Of a DNA stretch of 34,963 nt, positions 1 through 9,084 are shown piece after piece; the first letter of the stretch is position 1, and the number at the start of each line of letters is the position of its first letter. The position numbers and the translations under genes are program-made. The DNA is from an uncultured Clostridia bacterium. Lineage in GTDB: Bacteria > Bacillota > Clostridia > Christensenellales > Borkfalkiaceae. Below the pieces are notes generated by a model. The model had not been told where the DNA came from. It worked only from the letters and a program-made list of their open reading frames with translations, and did not search any database. Location: assembly GCA_947245485.1 (NCBI GenBank), contig CAMXOH010000007.1, positions 1 to 34,963 of the forward strand, given 5' to 3'.

Positions 1-27
1 CGCAAGTTCAACGCAGTATTGCGCCGC

Positions 28-1053
28 TTATACAATCATCATCGCGTCGCCGAAAGAAAAAAACCTATACCCCCTTTCAACTGCTACCCTATACAAATTC
101 AATACTTCTTCCCTGCCCGTCATTGCGGCGACGAGCATAATCAAAGTGCTTTCGGGGAGATGAAAATTGGTTACAAGACAGTCGACGCACTTAAACTTAT
201 AGGGCGGGTAAATAAAAATTTCGGTATTGCCGCTGCACGGCTTTACAAAACCTTTTTCATCCGCCGCGCTTTCGAGCGTTCTAACCGAAGTTGTGCCGAC
301 GGCGATTATACGTCTGCCCTCCGCCTTAGCGCGGTTGATTATTTCAGCCGAACGTTCGCCTATTTCGTAATACTCGGAATGCATTTTATGCTCGGTTATT
401 ATTTCTTCTTTAACGGGGCGGAAAGTACCCAATCCCACGTGCAGTAACACTTCCGCCAATTCAACGCCCTTTTCTTTGAGCCTGTCCAAAAGCTCGGGCG
501 TAAAATGCAGTCCCGCCGTAGGCGCCGCCGCAGAGCCGTCGGTTTTTGCGTAAACCGTCTGGTATCTGTTTTGTTCTTTTAGTTTTTCTTTTATATAGGG
601 CGGCAAGGGCATAGAACCGACTTTGCCTATAATCTCTTCGAAAATTCCGTCGTACGAGAACTTTACTATCCGTTCGCCCGAATCGGTAATGCCTTCAACC
701 GTAAGAGAAAGTTCTTCGGATATAACGAGCTTTTTGCCCGTTGTGCATTTACGCCCCGGTTTTACGAGAACTTCCCACCTGTCCTTATCTATTCTCTTCA
801 ATAACAACACTTCGACTGCGCCGCCGTGTTCGGTACGAGCGTACATACGCGCGGGCAGAACTTTTGTATTGTTTACGACGAGCACGTCGCCCTTTTTTAA
901 GTAGTCCGCAATGTCGCGGAAAATTTTATGTTCGGTTTTACCCGCCGCTCTGTCGTAAACGAGAAGTCTCGACGAATCTCTCGGTTCGGCTGGCGTCTGC
1001 GCTATGAGTTCTTCCGGTAGAAAGTAATTAAAATCGCTTTTCAAATACTGCAT
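28..1053 (-). CDS. queA: S-adenosylmethionine:tRNA ribosyltransferase-isomerase
   Basis: 341-aa ORF; N-terminus [32 protein letters not shown] and [42 protein letters not shown] motifs typical of QueA; next to ruvB. Confidence 0.97.
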   Translation of the reverse strand: MQYLKSDFNYFLPEELIAQTPAEPRDSSRLLVYDRAAGKTEHKIFRDIADYLKKGDVLVVNNTKVLPARMYARTEHGGAVEVLLLKRIDKDRWEVLVKPGRKCTTGKKLVISEELSLTVEGITDSGERIVKFSYDGIFEEIIGKVGSMPLPPYIKEKLKEQNRYQTVYAKTDGSAAAPTAGLHFTPELLDRLKEKGVELAEVLLHVGLGTFRPVKEEIITEHKMHSEYYEIGERSAEIINRAKAEGRRIIAVGTTSVRTLESAADEKGFVKPCSGNTEIFIYPPYKFKCVDCLVTNFHLPESTLIMLVAAMTGREEVLNLYRVAVERGYRFFSFGDAMMIV

Positions 1054-1071
1054 AAATTTTCTCTGCCGTCT

Positions 1072-2139
1072 TTAATCGTGACTGTCGAACAGCGAGAGCT
1101 GTGCGCGCTGTTTTTCGCTTAATTTGTAACCCAAATGCTCATACCCGCCGCGGAGAATCATTCTGCCGCGCGGCGTGCGGGCAATGAAACCGAGCTGTAA
1201 AAGGTACGGTTCGTATACGTCCTCGATAGTACCCGCGTCCTCGTTTATGGTTGCGGCGAGCGTTTCGAGTCCGACGGGTCTGCCGTCGAACTTTTCAATC
1301 ATTGCGCGGAGTAACGCCCTGTCGATTTCGTCGAGTCCCAAACCGTCGATTTCCATTTTACCGAGCGCGTAGTTCGCGTCTTCCAACCTGACTGCGCCGT
1401 CGCCGTTTATAGTCGCAAAATCGCGCACGCGCTTTAAAAGGCGGTTTGCGATACGCGGAGTTCCGCGAGAACGTCGGGCGATTTCCGCCGCCGCGCCGTC
1501 GTCTATTTTTATATTGAGCGTTTTTGCGCTTCGGCAGACGATTTGTTTCAACTCGTCGGGAGTATACATTTCGAGGCGGCAGATAATGCCGAACCTGTCG
1601 CGCAAAGGATTCGCTATCATTCCCGCGCGGGTAGTCGCGCCGATTAAAGTGAATTTTTTAAGCGAAAAACGGATATTGCGCGCGCTCGGTCCCTTGCCGA
1701 CGATTATGTCGAGCGCGTAATCTTCCATTGCGGAATAAAGTATTTCTTCCACGCTGTGGTTAAGGCGGTGAATTTCGTCAATAAACAATACGTCGCCGTC
1801 GTTGAGGTTCGTAAGTATAGCCGCCAAATCCCCGCTCCGCTCTATTGCGGGCGCGCTCGTCATTTTAAGCTGTCCGCCCATTTCGTTTGCTATAATGTGC
1901 GCAAGCGTGGTTTTACCGAGACCGGGCGCGCCGTACAAAAGCACGTGTTCCAAAACCTCGCCCCTCGTCTTTGCGGCGTTCATATATACTTTTAAATTTT
2001 CCTTGACTTTGGACTGTCCGACGTATGCTTCGAGCGTCTTGGGGCGGAGAACGTTTTCTTCAATATCGAACTCTCCCTTGGTACTCGTCACAAGGCGCTC
2101 TTCCCCGCCGTATTCTTCTTCGTAATCGTCAAAAAACAT
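1072..2139 (-). CDS. ruvB: Holliday junction branch migration ATPase RuvB
   Basis: [37 protein letters not shown] (Walker A), LFIDEIHRL (Walker B), [20 protein letters not shown]. Confidence 0.98.
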   Translation of the reverse strand: MFFDDYEEEYGGEERLVTSTKGEFDIEENVLRPKTLEAYVGQSKVKENLKVYMNAAKTRGEVLEHVLLYGAPGLGKTTLAHIIANEMGGQLKMTSAPAIERSGDLAAILTNLNDGDVLFIDEIHRLNHSVEEILYSAMEDYALDIIVGKGPSARNIRFSLKKFTLIGATTRAGMIANPLRDRFGIICRLEMYTPDELKQIVCRSAKTLNIKIDDGAAAEIARRSRGTPRIANRLLKRVRDFATINGDGAVRLEDANYALGKMEIDGLGLDEIDRALLRAMIEKFDGRPVGLETLAATINEDAGTIEDVYEPYLLQLGFIARTPRGRMILRGGYEHLGYKLSEKQRAQLSLFDSHD

Positions 2140-2156
2140 TTTTAATTACCTCGGCT

Positions 2157-2750
2157 TTACATTCCGCGCAAAGCAGTCATAATTATATCTTCAAGCGAGC
2201 TTGCGCCCTCCGCCTTTGCGCGCGCAATCGCTTTTTCGCTTTCCGAACGCTGAAAACCGAGCGTCATAAGCGCGACTACGGCGTCCTCGTCCCCCGCTCC
2301 GCTCACGGCGGCGACGGGTACTCCGCCCGACGGAGCCGAACCTGCGTTAAACGAAACTTTTTCGCGCAGTTCGAGAATTATGCGCTCGGCGGTTTTTTTG
2401 CCGAGTCCCTTTATCTGTGAAAGCCTTTTCACGTCGGAAGTAGCAATCGCCGCGGCAAGTTCGCCTACGTTCATTCCCGAAAGAACGGTGATGCCCATTT
2501 TGGGTCCGACGCCCGAAACGGTTATGAGCTTTAAGAACATATTCTTTTCTTCCGTCGAAGAAAAGCCGTAAAGCGCAGTACCGTTTTCGCTTACTTGCAG
2601 GTAAGTGTACAGCTCCCCCTCTTTCTTTCCCGAAAGAGCGGAAAAAGCGGAGTACGAACAAACCACTTCGAAACCTATACCGCCCGCCGTTTCGATGAGC
2701 GCGCATTCAGGCGTAAGCGAACGTATTTTACCTTTAACAAAACCTATCAT
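2157..2750 (-). CDS. ruvA: Holliday junction branch migration protein RuvA
   Basis: MIGFVKGKIRSLTPECALIETAGGIGFEV start (internal ATG of the 2157..2789 ORF), GVGPKMGITVLSG and IKGLGKKTAERIILELREK helix-hairpin-helix motifs; SD GGGAGATTTTATG. Confidence 0.96.
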   Translation of the reverse strand: MIGFVKGKIRSLTPECALIETAGGIGFEVVCSYSAFSALSGKKEGELYTYLQVSENGTALYGFSSTEEKNMFLKLITVSGVGPKMGITVLSGMNVGELAAAIATSDVKRLSQIKGLGKKTAERIILELREKVSFNAGSAPSGGVPVAAVSGAGDEDAVVALMTLGFQRSESEKAIARAKAEGASSLEDIIMTALRGM

Positions 2751-2801
2751 AAAATCTCCCGCGCGGAGTTGAACCGCGCCGTAAATCAATTAAACTACAA
2801 A

Positions 2802-3299
2802 TTATTTTATACCGAACAGTTTACCGAAACGCGAAGTGTGCGCGTGGCACAGCGCGACTGCGAGCGCGTCCGCGGCATCGTCGGGACGGGGAATTTTATC
2901 AAGCCGCAAGAGCGAAGTAACTACGTGCATCATCTGGATTTTATCCGCCTTGCCGTAACCCGTGAGCGACTGTTTTATCTGGTTGGGCGTATACTCGAAA
3001 AGTCTTCCGCAATACTTTATGCAGGTCAGAAGCGTGACGCCTCTCGCGTGCGCCACAGGTATACCCGTAGTTATATTTTTCGAAAAGAACAATTCTTCCA
3101 CCGCTATTTCTTCGGGTTTAAACTTGTTCAATATGGCGTTTATGCCCTCTTCGAGCATTGCGAGCCTTACGGGCAGACTTTCGTCCTTGGGCGTGCGCAC
3201 CACGCCGTAGTCCACGGCGACGACGTTATCGTTTTTAAGTTTTTCAACCACGCCGTAACCCATAGTGGCAAGTCCGGGGTCTATTCCGAGAATTATCAT
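2802..3299 (-). CDS. ruvC: Crossover junction endodeoxyribonuclease RuvC
   Basis: MIILGIDPGLATMGYGVVE, AVEELFFSKN, HARGVTLL, DDAADALAVALCHAH. Confidence 0.98.
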   Translation of the reverse strand: MIILGIDPGLATMGYGVVEKLKNDNVVAVDYGVVRTPKDESLPVRLAMLEEGINAILNKFKPEEIAVEELFFSKNITTGIPVAHARGVTLLTCIKYCGRLFEYTPNQIKQSLTGYGKADKIQMMHVVTSLLRLDKIPRPDDAADALAVALCHAHTSRFGKLFGIK

Positions 3300-3360
3300 A
3301 CGTTTTTATTTTAAAATAATTTGCCCGATAAGTCAACTTTTAAGCGGCGGTAACTTGAAC

Positions 3361-4719
3361 TCAGCCGCCTATAATGCGCCTTGCCGCGTACACTCCGCTT
3401 GCCGAAGCGTGCGACAGCGAATGCGTAACGCCGCTTCCGTCGCCTATTACGTACAAGCCTTTATGCCTTGTTTCGAGGTTTTCGTCGGTTTCCACTTCCA
3501 TATTATAGAACTTGACTTCCACGCCGTACAAGAGCGTATCGTCGTTCGCCGTGCCCTTTGCAACGTTATCGAGCGCGTAGAGCATTTCGATAATTCCGTC
3601 GAGTATTCTCTTGGGAAGAACAAGACTCAAATCGCCCGCAGTCGCGTTGAGCGTGGGAACCACGTTCCCCTCAGCAATACGCTTAGCCGTACTTCTTCTG
3701 CCCCTTACCAAATCTCCGAAACGCTGGACTATGACTCCGCCTCCGAGCATATTTGAAAGTTTTGCAATGCTTTCCCCGTAGCCGTTGCTGTCTTTGAACG
3801 GCTCCGAGAAATGTTTTGAAACGAGTAGCGCGAAATTGGTGTTCGCAGTCTTTTTATCCTCGCCCTCGAAACTGTGCCCGTTGACGGTTATAATTCCGTT
3901 CGTGTTTTCGTTTACGACAATGCCGCGCGGGTTCATGCAGAACGTTCTCACGTCGTCTTCGAATTTTTCCGTGCGGTAAACGATTTTACTCTCGTAAAGT
4001 TCGTCCGTGATATGCTCGAAAATTTCCGCGTTAAGTTCCACGCGAACGCCTATATCCACTCTGTTTGACGAAGTGGGAATTTCAAGTTCACGGCATATTT
4101 TTTCCATCCACTTACTGCCGCTTCTGCCCGCCGAAACTATGCAATATTTACAGGTGTATTTTTTATCCGCATAAATTTCATATCCGCCGTCGATTTTTTT
4201 AACGGTTTTGACTGGTTCTTCGAAGTAGAAATCTATTTTGTTTTTAAGCTGTGCGTACAGATTTTCCAAAACCTTGTAATTAATATCGGTGCCGAGATGC
4301 CTTACTTTCGCGTTTAAAAGATTAAGTTTGTTCTGCAAGCATTCCTTATGGAAGCGCGTGCCCGCAGTGGAATATAATTTTGTTTTGCTTCCTCCGTTTT
4401 CAACGTTTATTCTGTCCACGTATTCCATTAATTCAAGCGCGGTATTCTTGCCGATATGTTTATAAAGACTACCGCCGAAATCGTTCGTTATATTGTACTT
4501 GCCGTCCGAAAACGCGCCCGCGCCGCCGAAACCCGACATTATCGAACAGGTTTTGCAGTTCACGCAAGTCAGAACTTTTTTCCCGTCAATGGGACACTTC
4601 CTCTTCGACAGCTCGCAGCCCGCTTCGAATACCGCGGTTTTTTTGCCGCTTTTCGCAAGTTCGTAAGCCGAAAAAATTCCGCCCGGACCCGCGCCGATAA
4701 TAATAACTTCGTAATCCAT
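3361..4719 (-). CDS. NAD(P)/FAD-dependent oxidoreductase (COG2509-like uncharacterised FAD dehydrogenase)
   Basis: N-terminal GAGPGGIFSAYELAKSGKKTAVFEAG dinucleotide-binding motif; CPIDGKKVLTCVNCKTCSIMSGFGGAGAFSDGKYN; C-terminal GLYVIGDGSGVTHSLSHASASG; SD TAAGGAGGAATTTTATG. Confidence 0.9.
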   Translation of the reverse strand: MDYEVIIIGAGPGGIFSAYELAKSGKKTAVFEAGCELSKRKCPIDGKKVLTCVNCKTCSIMSGFGGAGAFSDGKYNITNDFGGSLYKHIGKNTALELMEYVDRINVENGGSKTKLYSTAGTRFHKECLQNKLNLLNAKVRHLGTDINYKVLENLYAQLKNKIDFYFEEPVKTVKKIDGGYEIYADKKYTCKYCIVSAGRSGSKWMEKICRELEIPTSSNRVDIGVRVELNAEIFEHITDELYESKIVYRTEKFEDDVRTFCMNPRGIVVNENTNGIITVNGHSFEGEDKKTANTNFALLVSKHFSEPFKDSNGYGESIAKLSNMLGGGVIVQRFGDLVRGRRSTAKRIAEGNVVPTLNATAGDLSLVLPKRILDGIIEMLYALDNVAKGTANDDTLLYGVEVKFYNMEVETDENLETRHKGLYVIGDGSGVTHSLSHASASGVYAARRIIGG

Positions 4720-4757
4720 AAAATTCCTCCTTACATAAAAAAAAGACCTCTATCGCT

Positions 4758-4820
4758 GATTATAGTCAACAATAAGGCAGTTGGTAGAAACACCCGTCCG
4801 TATTACGGGTTTATATAATC
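4758..4820 (-). ncRNA. Purine riboswitch aptamer, guanine class by J3/1 cytosine
   Basis: Minus-strand GATTATATAAACCCGTAATACGGACGGGTGTTTCTACCAACTGCCTTATTGTTGACTATAATC: P1 GATTAT/ATAATC, P2 ACCCGT/ACGGGT, J2/3 GTTTCTACC, L2 GG and L3 CC kissing-loop bases (L3 resembles the pbuE GCCUUA), P3 CAAC/GTTG, J3/1 GACTAT (C, not T, at the ligand-specifying position). Confidence 0.9.
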
Positions 4821-4830
4821 TTCGTTACGT

Positions 4831-4859
4831 ATATTACCACACCGCCGCCCGCAAGTCAA
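4831..4859 (-). promoter_or_regulatory. Sigma-A-type promoter driving the purine riboswitch and FAD oxidoreductase
   Basis: Minus strand TTGACT-17 nt-TAATAT, placing the start site a few nt from P1 of the aptamer. Confidence 0.75.
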
Positions 4860-4908
4860 TAACATTTAACGCGAAATTTACACGCCGAAAAATTTCATTT
4901 ATTTTTTC

Positions 4909-4922
4909 GTTGATAAATCAAC
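4909..4922. promoter_or_regulatory. Palindromic operator copy 1 (GTTGATAAATCAAC)
   Basis: GTTGAT/ATCAAC half-sites; exact reverse complement of the copy at 4962-4975. Confidence 0.75.
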
Positions 4923-4929
4923 TATTTGT

Positions 4930-4958
4930 TTGACTTTGAAAATATATTATTTTATAAT
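4930..4958 (+). promoter_or_regulatory. Sigma-A-type promoter of degV-like gene
   Basis: TTGACT-17 nt-TATAAT upstream of the start at 4991. Confidence 0.85.
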
Positions 4959-4961
4959 AGC

Positions 4962-4975
4962 GTTGATTTATCAAC
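4962..4975. promoter_or_regulatory. Palindromic operator copy 2 (GTTGATTTATCAAC)
   Basis: Exact reverse complement of copy 1; overlaps the predicted transcription start just after the -10. Confidence 0.75.
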
Positions 4976-4990
4976 ATATAAGGAGAAGAT

Positions 4991-5836
4991 ATGGTTAAAA
5001 TTTTAGTGGACTCAGCTTCCGATATAGAACAGCGCGAAGCCGAGATTTCAGATATAGCTCTTATGCCTATGCAGATACGCTTCGGCACGGAAGAATATCT
5101 CGACGGCATAAACCTTACGCACAAGGAGTTTTTCGAAAAACTAATCGAAAGCGACGAATTGCCCAAAACAAGCCAAATCAACGAATACCGTTTCGAGGAA
5201 GCGTTCAAAAAACTTACCGCCGACGGAAGCGAAGTTTTGGCTTTGACAATCTCCTCCAAACTTTCGGGCACTTACAACTGCGCGGTGAAAGCGGCAAAGA
5301 AGTTCGGCGGAAAAGTTTACGTCGTGGACAGCCTGAACGCGAGCATAGGCGAACGAATACTTTTGGAATACGCCGTAAGACTGCGTTCGACGGGCGCGTG
5401 CGCGCAAGAAATCGCCGAATGTCTGAACGAAAAGAAGAAGAAAATTCAGTTACTTGCCCTTCTCGACACTTTGAAATATCTGAGAAAGGGCGGGCGCATA
5501 TCCTCCGTTACGGCGTTAGCGGGCGAAATGCTTTCCATAAAACCCGTTGTATCCGTAATTGAAGGCGAAGTTAAACTTACGGGAAAGGCAATGGGTTCCA
5601 AAAAGGGAAACAACCTTTTGAACCAACTTATAAACAAGTGCGGGGGAATAGATTTCGATATGCCTTACACTCTTGCTTATTCGGGACTTAACGACGCTTA
5701 CCTGCAAAAATATTTAAAGGACAGCGAACTGCTTTGGAAGAGCCATACCGACAGCGTGCCCTCATATCTCATCGGAAGCACCATAGGAACGCACATCGGT
5801 CCGGGCGCAATAGCGGTTGCGTTCTTTGCAAAATAA
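4991..5836 (+). CDS. DegV family (FakB-like fatty-acid-binding) protein
   Basis: MVKILVDSASDI, TSQINEYRFEEAF, ISSKLSGTYN, LDTLKYLRKGGRIS, SIKPVVSVIEGEV motifs; SD AAGGAGAAG. Confidence 0.95.
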   Translation: MVKILVDSASDIEQREAEISDIALMPMQIRFGTEEYLDGINLTHKEFFEKLIESDELPKTSQINEYRFEEAFKKLTADGSEVLALTISSKLSGTYNCAVKAAKKFGGKVYVVDSLNASIGERILLEYAVRLRSTGACAQEIAECLNEKKKKIQLLALLDTLKYLRKGGRISSVTALAGEMLSIKPVVSVIEGEVKLTGKAMGSKKGNNLLNQLINKCGGIDFDMPYTLAYSGLNDAYLQKYLKDSELLWKSHTDSVPSYLIGSTIGTHIGPGAIAVAFFAK

Positions 5837-5851
5837 AGGAGATTTTAATTT

Positions 5852-7117
5852 ATGGTAAAAAACAAAAAACGCATAGCCGTAACGGTAGTTTGTCTTGTGC
5901 TTGCCGTAATCGTATTTATTGCGGCGGCGCTGGGAGTTACGGTAGTAAGTCTGTGGGCAAACGAAATTTCGACTGTAACGAGTTTCAAGCACCTTAAACA
6001 AAGAAACGACGCAAACAACGAAGGTTCCGTATATTCGATGAAAGTGAGCGGCGGATTTTATTTCGACGACTTCCTCAAACAAGGCGGAGCTTCAAACGAC
6101 AAACAGTTGATTAATTTTATCACGAATAAGATTACGAAAGGTCTTATTAAAATGGACATAGGCGAAACGGATATAGGCTGTTCCTCTTTCACCGCCGTAA
6201 CGCCCGATGGCGACGTACTTTTTGCGAGGAACTATGATTTTGCCAAGACAAACGTTTGCATGACTATCTGCGAACCCGGCGACGGCAGACACAAATCTTT
6301 TTCTACTGTAGACCTCAATTACGTAGGTATGGATATAAACAGCGACGTAGACGGACTTATGAACAAAATCACCTGCCTCGCTTCCCCCTATGCTCCGCTC
6401 GACGGCATCAACGACGCGGGAGTGAGCTGCGGTATTTATATGTCTTATCAGGGCGGCGGCGCGGAAGACGGCACGGTTGCGACTAACCAGCAGGACGCCG
6501 ATAAAATGAACATAACTTCCACTACCATGCTCCGAATGGTGCTCGATTATGCGGACGACGTGGACGAAGCGGTTGAGCTTATCAAACAGTATAATCTGCA
6601 CGACTCGGCGAATACTTCCTTCCACTATATGCTTGCGGACGCAAGCGGCAAGAGCGCAATTTTGGAATGGTTGCCCGAAAACGGCACGGACGCGACGGAC
6701 AATGACGGCGCGGCGCGCAAGCTCGTAGTTACTTATAACACCGATTCTTCTTACGACGACTTGCGCGGAACGGCGGACTTCAAATACCAGTGGCTCACCA
6801 ACTTCATAGTAAACGGACACGAAAGTTATTACAAAGATAACGAAGAAGCTAAACAAGGCTATGACCGTTACGAACATATATACAACCGGCTCCGCTTATC
6901 GGACGGCGTAGTCGCAAACGAAAAGACGGCAATGCAAATACTTGCGGAAGTCGGAAGGAGAAGCTGGAACGGGGGCGGAGGCTGTACAGTTCACAGCGCG
7001 GTATACAACTTAACCAAGAAAACCGTGCTTTGGGTTGCAAACGAAAACTACGGCGACAGAACGGCTTACTTCTCTTACTCGTTCGAAACGGGAAAACTTT
7101 CCAACTTTCAGGCATAA
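5852..7117 (+). CDS. Membrane-anchored linear amide C-N hydrolase (choloylglycine hydrolase / acyltransferase-like Ntn fold)
   Basis: N-terminal TM segment; IGCSSFTAVTPDGDVLFARNYDF (Ntn Cys plus ARNxDF motif); INDAGVSCGIYMSYQGGG; SD AAGGAG. Confidence 0.8.
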   Translation: MVKNKKRIAVTVVCLVLAVIVFIAAALGVTVVSLWANEISTVTSFKHLKQRNDANNEGSVYSMKVSGGFYFDDFLKQGGASNDKQLINFITNKITKGLIKMDIGETDIGCSSFTAVTPDGDVLFARNYDFAKTNVCMTICEPGDGRHKSFSTVDLNYVGMDINSDVDGLMNKITCLASPYAPLDGINDAGVSCGIYMSYQGGGAEDGTVATNQQDADKMNITSTTMLRMVLDYADDVDEAVELIKQYNLHDSANTSFHYMLADASGKSAILEWLPENGTDATDNDGAARKLVVTYNTDSSYDDLRGTADFKYQWLTNFIVNGHESYYKDNEEAKQGYDRYEHIYNRLRLSDGVVANEKTAMQILAEVGRRSWNGGGGCTVHSAVYNLTKKTVLWVANENYGDRTAYFSYSFETGKLSNFQA

Positions 7118-7130
7118 TTCAAAACACATA

Positions 7131-7162
7131 AAAATCTCCCGCGCATTGCGCGGGAGATTTTA
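7131..7162. terminator. Bidirectional rho-independent terminator
   Basis: AAAATCTCCCGCGCA-TT-GCGCGGGAGATTTTA perfect hairpin between convergent genes. Confidence 0.9.
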
Positions 7163-7202
7163 TTCTGAGCAAAATATTAATCGAATTGCCTGTAAGCATT
7201 GT

Positions 7203-7721
7203 TTACATTGCGGGACCGGTAGCCGAAGGCGTATACACTCTTGCGGCAAGTTCCTGATTGAGCGCGTACAGTCCCTTTGCGTCGTGTCCGAACATTTTGT
7301 ATTTCTTTACCATATCGTCGGCATTCTTTTCCTCTTCGCCCTGTTCCTTTATAAACCAATCCAAAAACTGCATAGTCTTGAAATCCTTTATCACAAACGC
7401 CTGCGAATAGATTTCGTTGATGAGCGAAGTTACGTATTTTTCATGTTCGAATCCCGCGTCGAGAGGTTCGGAATGTTTCGAGAACGTTTTATCGGGTTTT
7501 GCAATCGCGTCGAAAGTCACGCGGTAGCCGTTGTCGAGAAGGTATCTTCTCATCATCATAGCGTGGTCGCGTTCTTCCTGAGCCTGAACTTCATACCAGT
7601 GCGCGAAGCCGTCGAGTCCCTCGTCGGCATAGTAATTTGCGAAATCGAGATAGAGATACCCCGAATAGAGTTCTTTGTTTACCTGCTCGTTTATGAGCTT
7701 TGCTATTTTTTCATTTAACAT
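7203..7721 (-). CDS. ftnA: Non-heme ferritin
   Basis: LINEQVNKELYSGYLYLDFANYYADEGLDGFAHWYEVQAQEERDHAMMMRRYLLDNG; FIKEQGEEEKNADDMVKK ferroxidase-type residues. Confidence 0.95.
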   Translation of the reverse strand: MLNEKIAKLINEQVNKELYSGYLYLDFANYYADEGLDGFAHWYEVQAQEERDHAMMMRRYLLDNGYRVTFDAIAKPDKTFSKHSEPLDAGFEHEKYVTSLINEIYSQAFVIKDFKTMQFLDWFIKEQGEEEKNADDMVKKYKMFGHDAKGLYALNQELAARVYTPSATGPAM

Positions 7722-7780
7722 ATGTGTTTACCTCCGTGTAACATATATTTTATAACACATAAAATGTAAGTTTAAACATT

Positions 7781-8968
7781 TTAGCGGTAACTTTCCGCAA
7801 GCGCTTTAAATGCGGGTAAGGAACGTTTGAGCATTTCGGGCGAAACGCAGTAAGATACGCGCACGTATCCGCCGCAACCGAAATCGTCGCCAGCAACGAG
7901 CAGAAGTTCATATTTTTTAGCGCGTTCCGCAAACGCTTTGGAATCCTTTTCAAGCGACTTAACAAACAGGTAGAACGCGCCGTCGGGTTTTACGACTGTA
8001 TATCCGTATTCGCCGAGAGCTTTTAAAAGCGTATCGCGGTTATTCTTATAAACGGAAATATCCGCCGTTTTGTCGTACACGCGCGCGACGAGCTGTTGGA
8101 AAAGATTGGGCGCGCACACGAAACCGAGCGCCCTGCCCGCGCCGCATATACCCGCGTACACATCGGAAAATTCTTCCATAGCGTTATTTACGGCTATATA
8201 CCCTATTCTCTCGCCGGGGAGAGAAAGGCTTTTGCTGTAAGAATAGCACACTATGCTTCTATCGTAACAGTTCATTATGTAAGGCGCTTTTATGCCGTCG
8301 TCGAATACAAGCTCGCGGTAGGGTTCGTCGGAAATGAGGTAAACGGGTTCGCCCGTCTTTTTCGAATGTTCTTTCAAAAGCGCGCAAAGTTTTTTTACGC
8401 ACTCTGCGCCGTACACGACGCCGCTCGGGTTATTGGGAGAATTCATAATAACCGCCTTAGTCTTTGCCGAAAGAGCGGCTTTCAATTTTGCAAAATCAAT
8501 CTGAAAAGTTTCGTCCTCGCACTGCACGGCGACTAACTTCGCGCCCGCGTGTTCGGAAAAAACCTTGTACTCGGGGAAATAGGGCGCGAACGTAATCACC
8601 TCGTCGCCCTCGTTTACAAGCGCGTTCAGCGTTATCGTCAGAGAAGCCGCCGCGCCGCAAGTCATATAAATACAGTCGGCGTCAAGAGAAGTAGCAAACC
8701 GCTTATTGATATATCCCGCTATTTTATCCCTCACCTTAAAGTCGCCCTGTGCGGAAGTGTAGCCGTGGAGCGCAACCGCGTCCGAATTTTCGATTAAATC
8801 CGAAAGCGCGGCTTTTACCTCGGGCGGGGCGGGCACACTTGGATTGCCGAGCGAAAAGTCGTATACGTTCTCTTCGCCTATTTCCGCTTTGCGTTTCTTG
8901 CCGTATTCAAAAAGCTCCCTTATAGATGAACGGACTTTGCCGAGTTTTACGTTCGTTTCGTTTAACAT
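7781..8968 (-). CDS. Pyridoxal-phosphate-dependent aminotransferase (class I/II)
   Basis: DFSLGNPSVPAPPEV, MTCGAAASLTITLNALVNEGDEVI, NSPNNPSGVVY, ISDEPYRELVFD, SYSKSLSLPGERIGYIA. Confidence 0.95.
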   Translation of the reverse strand: MLNETNVKLGKVRSSIRELFEYGKKRKAEIGEENVYDFSLGNPSVPAPPEVKAALSDLIENSDAVALHGYTSAQGDFKVRDKIAGYINKRFATSLDADCIYMTCGAAASLTITLNALVNEGDEVITFAPYFPEYKVFSEHAGAKLVAVQCEDETFQIDFAKLKAALSAKTKAVIMNSPNNPSGVVYGAECVKKLCALLKEHSKKTGEPVYLISDEPYRELVFDDGIKAPYIMNCYDRSIVCYSYSKSLSLPGERIGYIAVNNAMEEFSDVYAGICGAGRALGFVCAPNLFQQLVARVYDKTADISVYKNNRDTLLKALGEYGYTVVKPDGAFYLFVKSLEKDSKAFAERAKKYELLLVAGDDFGCGGYVRVSYCVSPEMLKRSLPAFKALAESYR

Positions 8969-9052
8969 TTTAATGCCCCTTTTTAAGTTCGTTATCTATA
9001 TCATAGCACAAAAACGGGGGTTTGACAAGAGAAAAGTAAAAAACAAATAGAC

Positions 9053-9075
9053 GGGCGCGGCATAAAGCCGCGCCC
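9053..9075 (-). terminator. Probable terminator of the spoIIA operon
   Basis: GGGCGCGGC-ATAAA-GCCGCGCCC hairpin followed on the minus strand by GTCTATTTGTTTTTTAC. Confidence 0.6.
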
Positions 9076-9084
9076 GCCACAGGA

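Noticed and set aside
2595-3314. 239-aa plus-strand ORF opposite ruvA/ruvC
   Set aside because: Entirely antisense to well-recognised ruv genes, no recognisable domain.
6092-6877. 261-aa minus-strand ORF
   Set aside because: Shadow ORF inside the clearly coding amide hydrolase gene.
7440-7460. GTTCGAATCCC, similar to a tRNA T-arm
   Set aside because: Lies inside ferritin coding sequence with no cloverleaf or acceptor stem around it.
7035-7718. 227-aa plus-strand ORF
   Set aside because: Crosses a bidirectional terminator and is antisense to ferritin.
7757-7785. AAAATGT...ACATTTT hairpin as a terminator
   Set aside because: Short AT-rich stem overlapping the aminotransferase 3' end, too weak to call.
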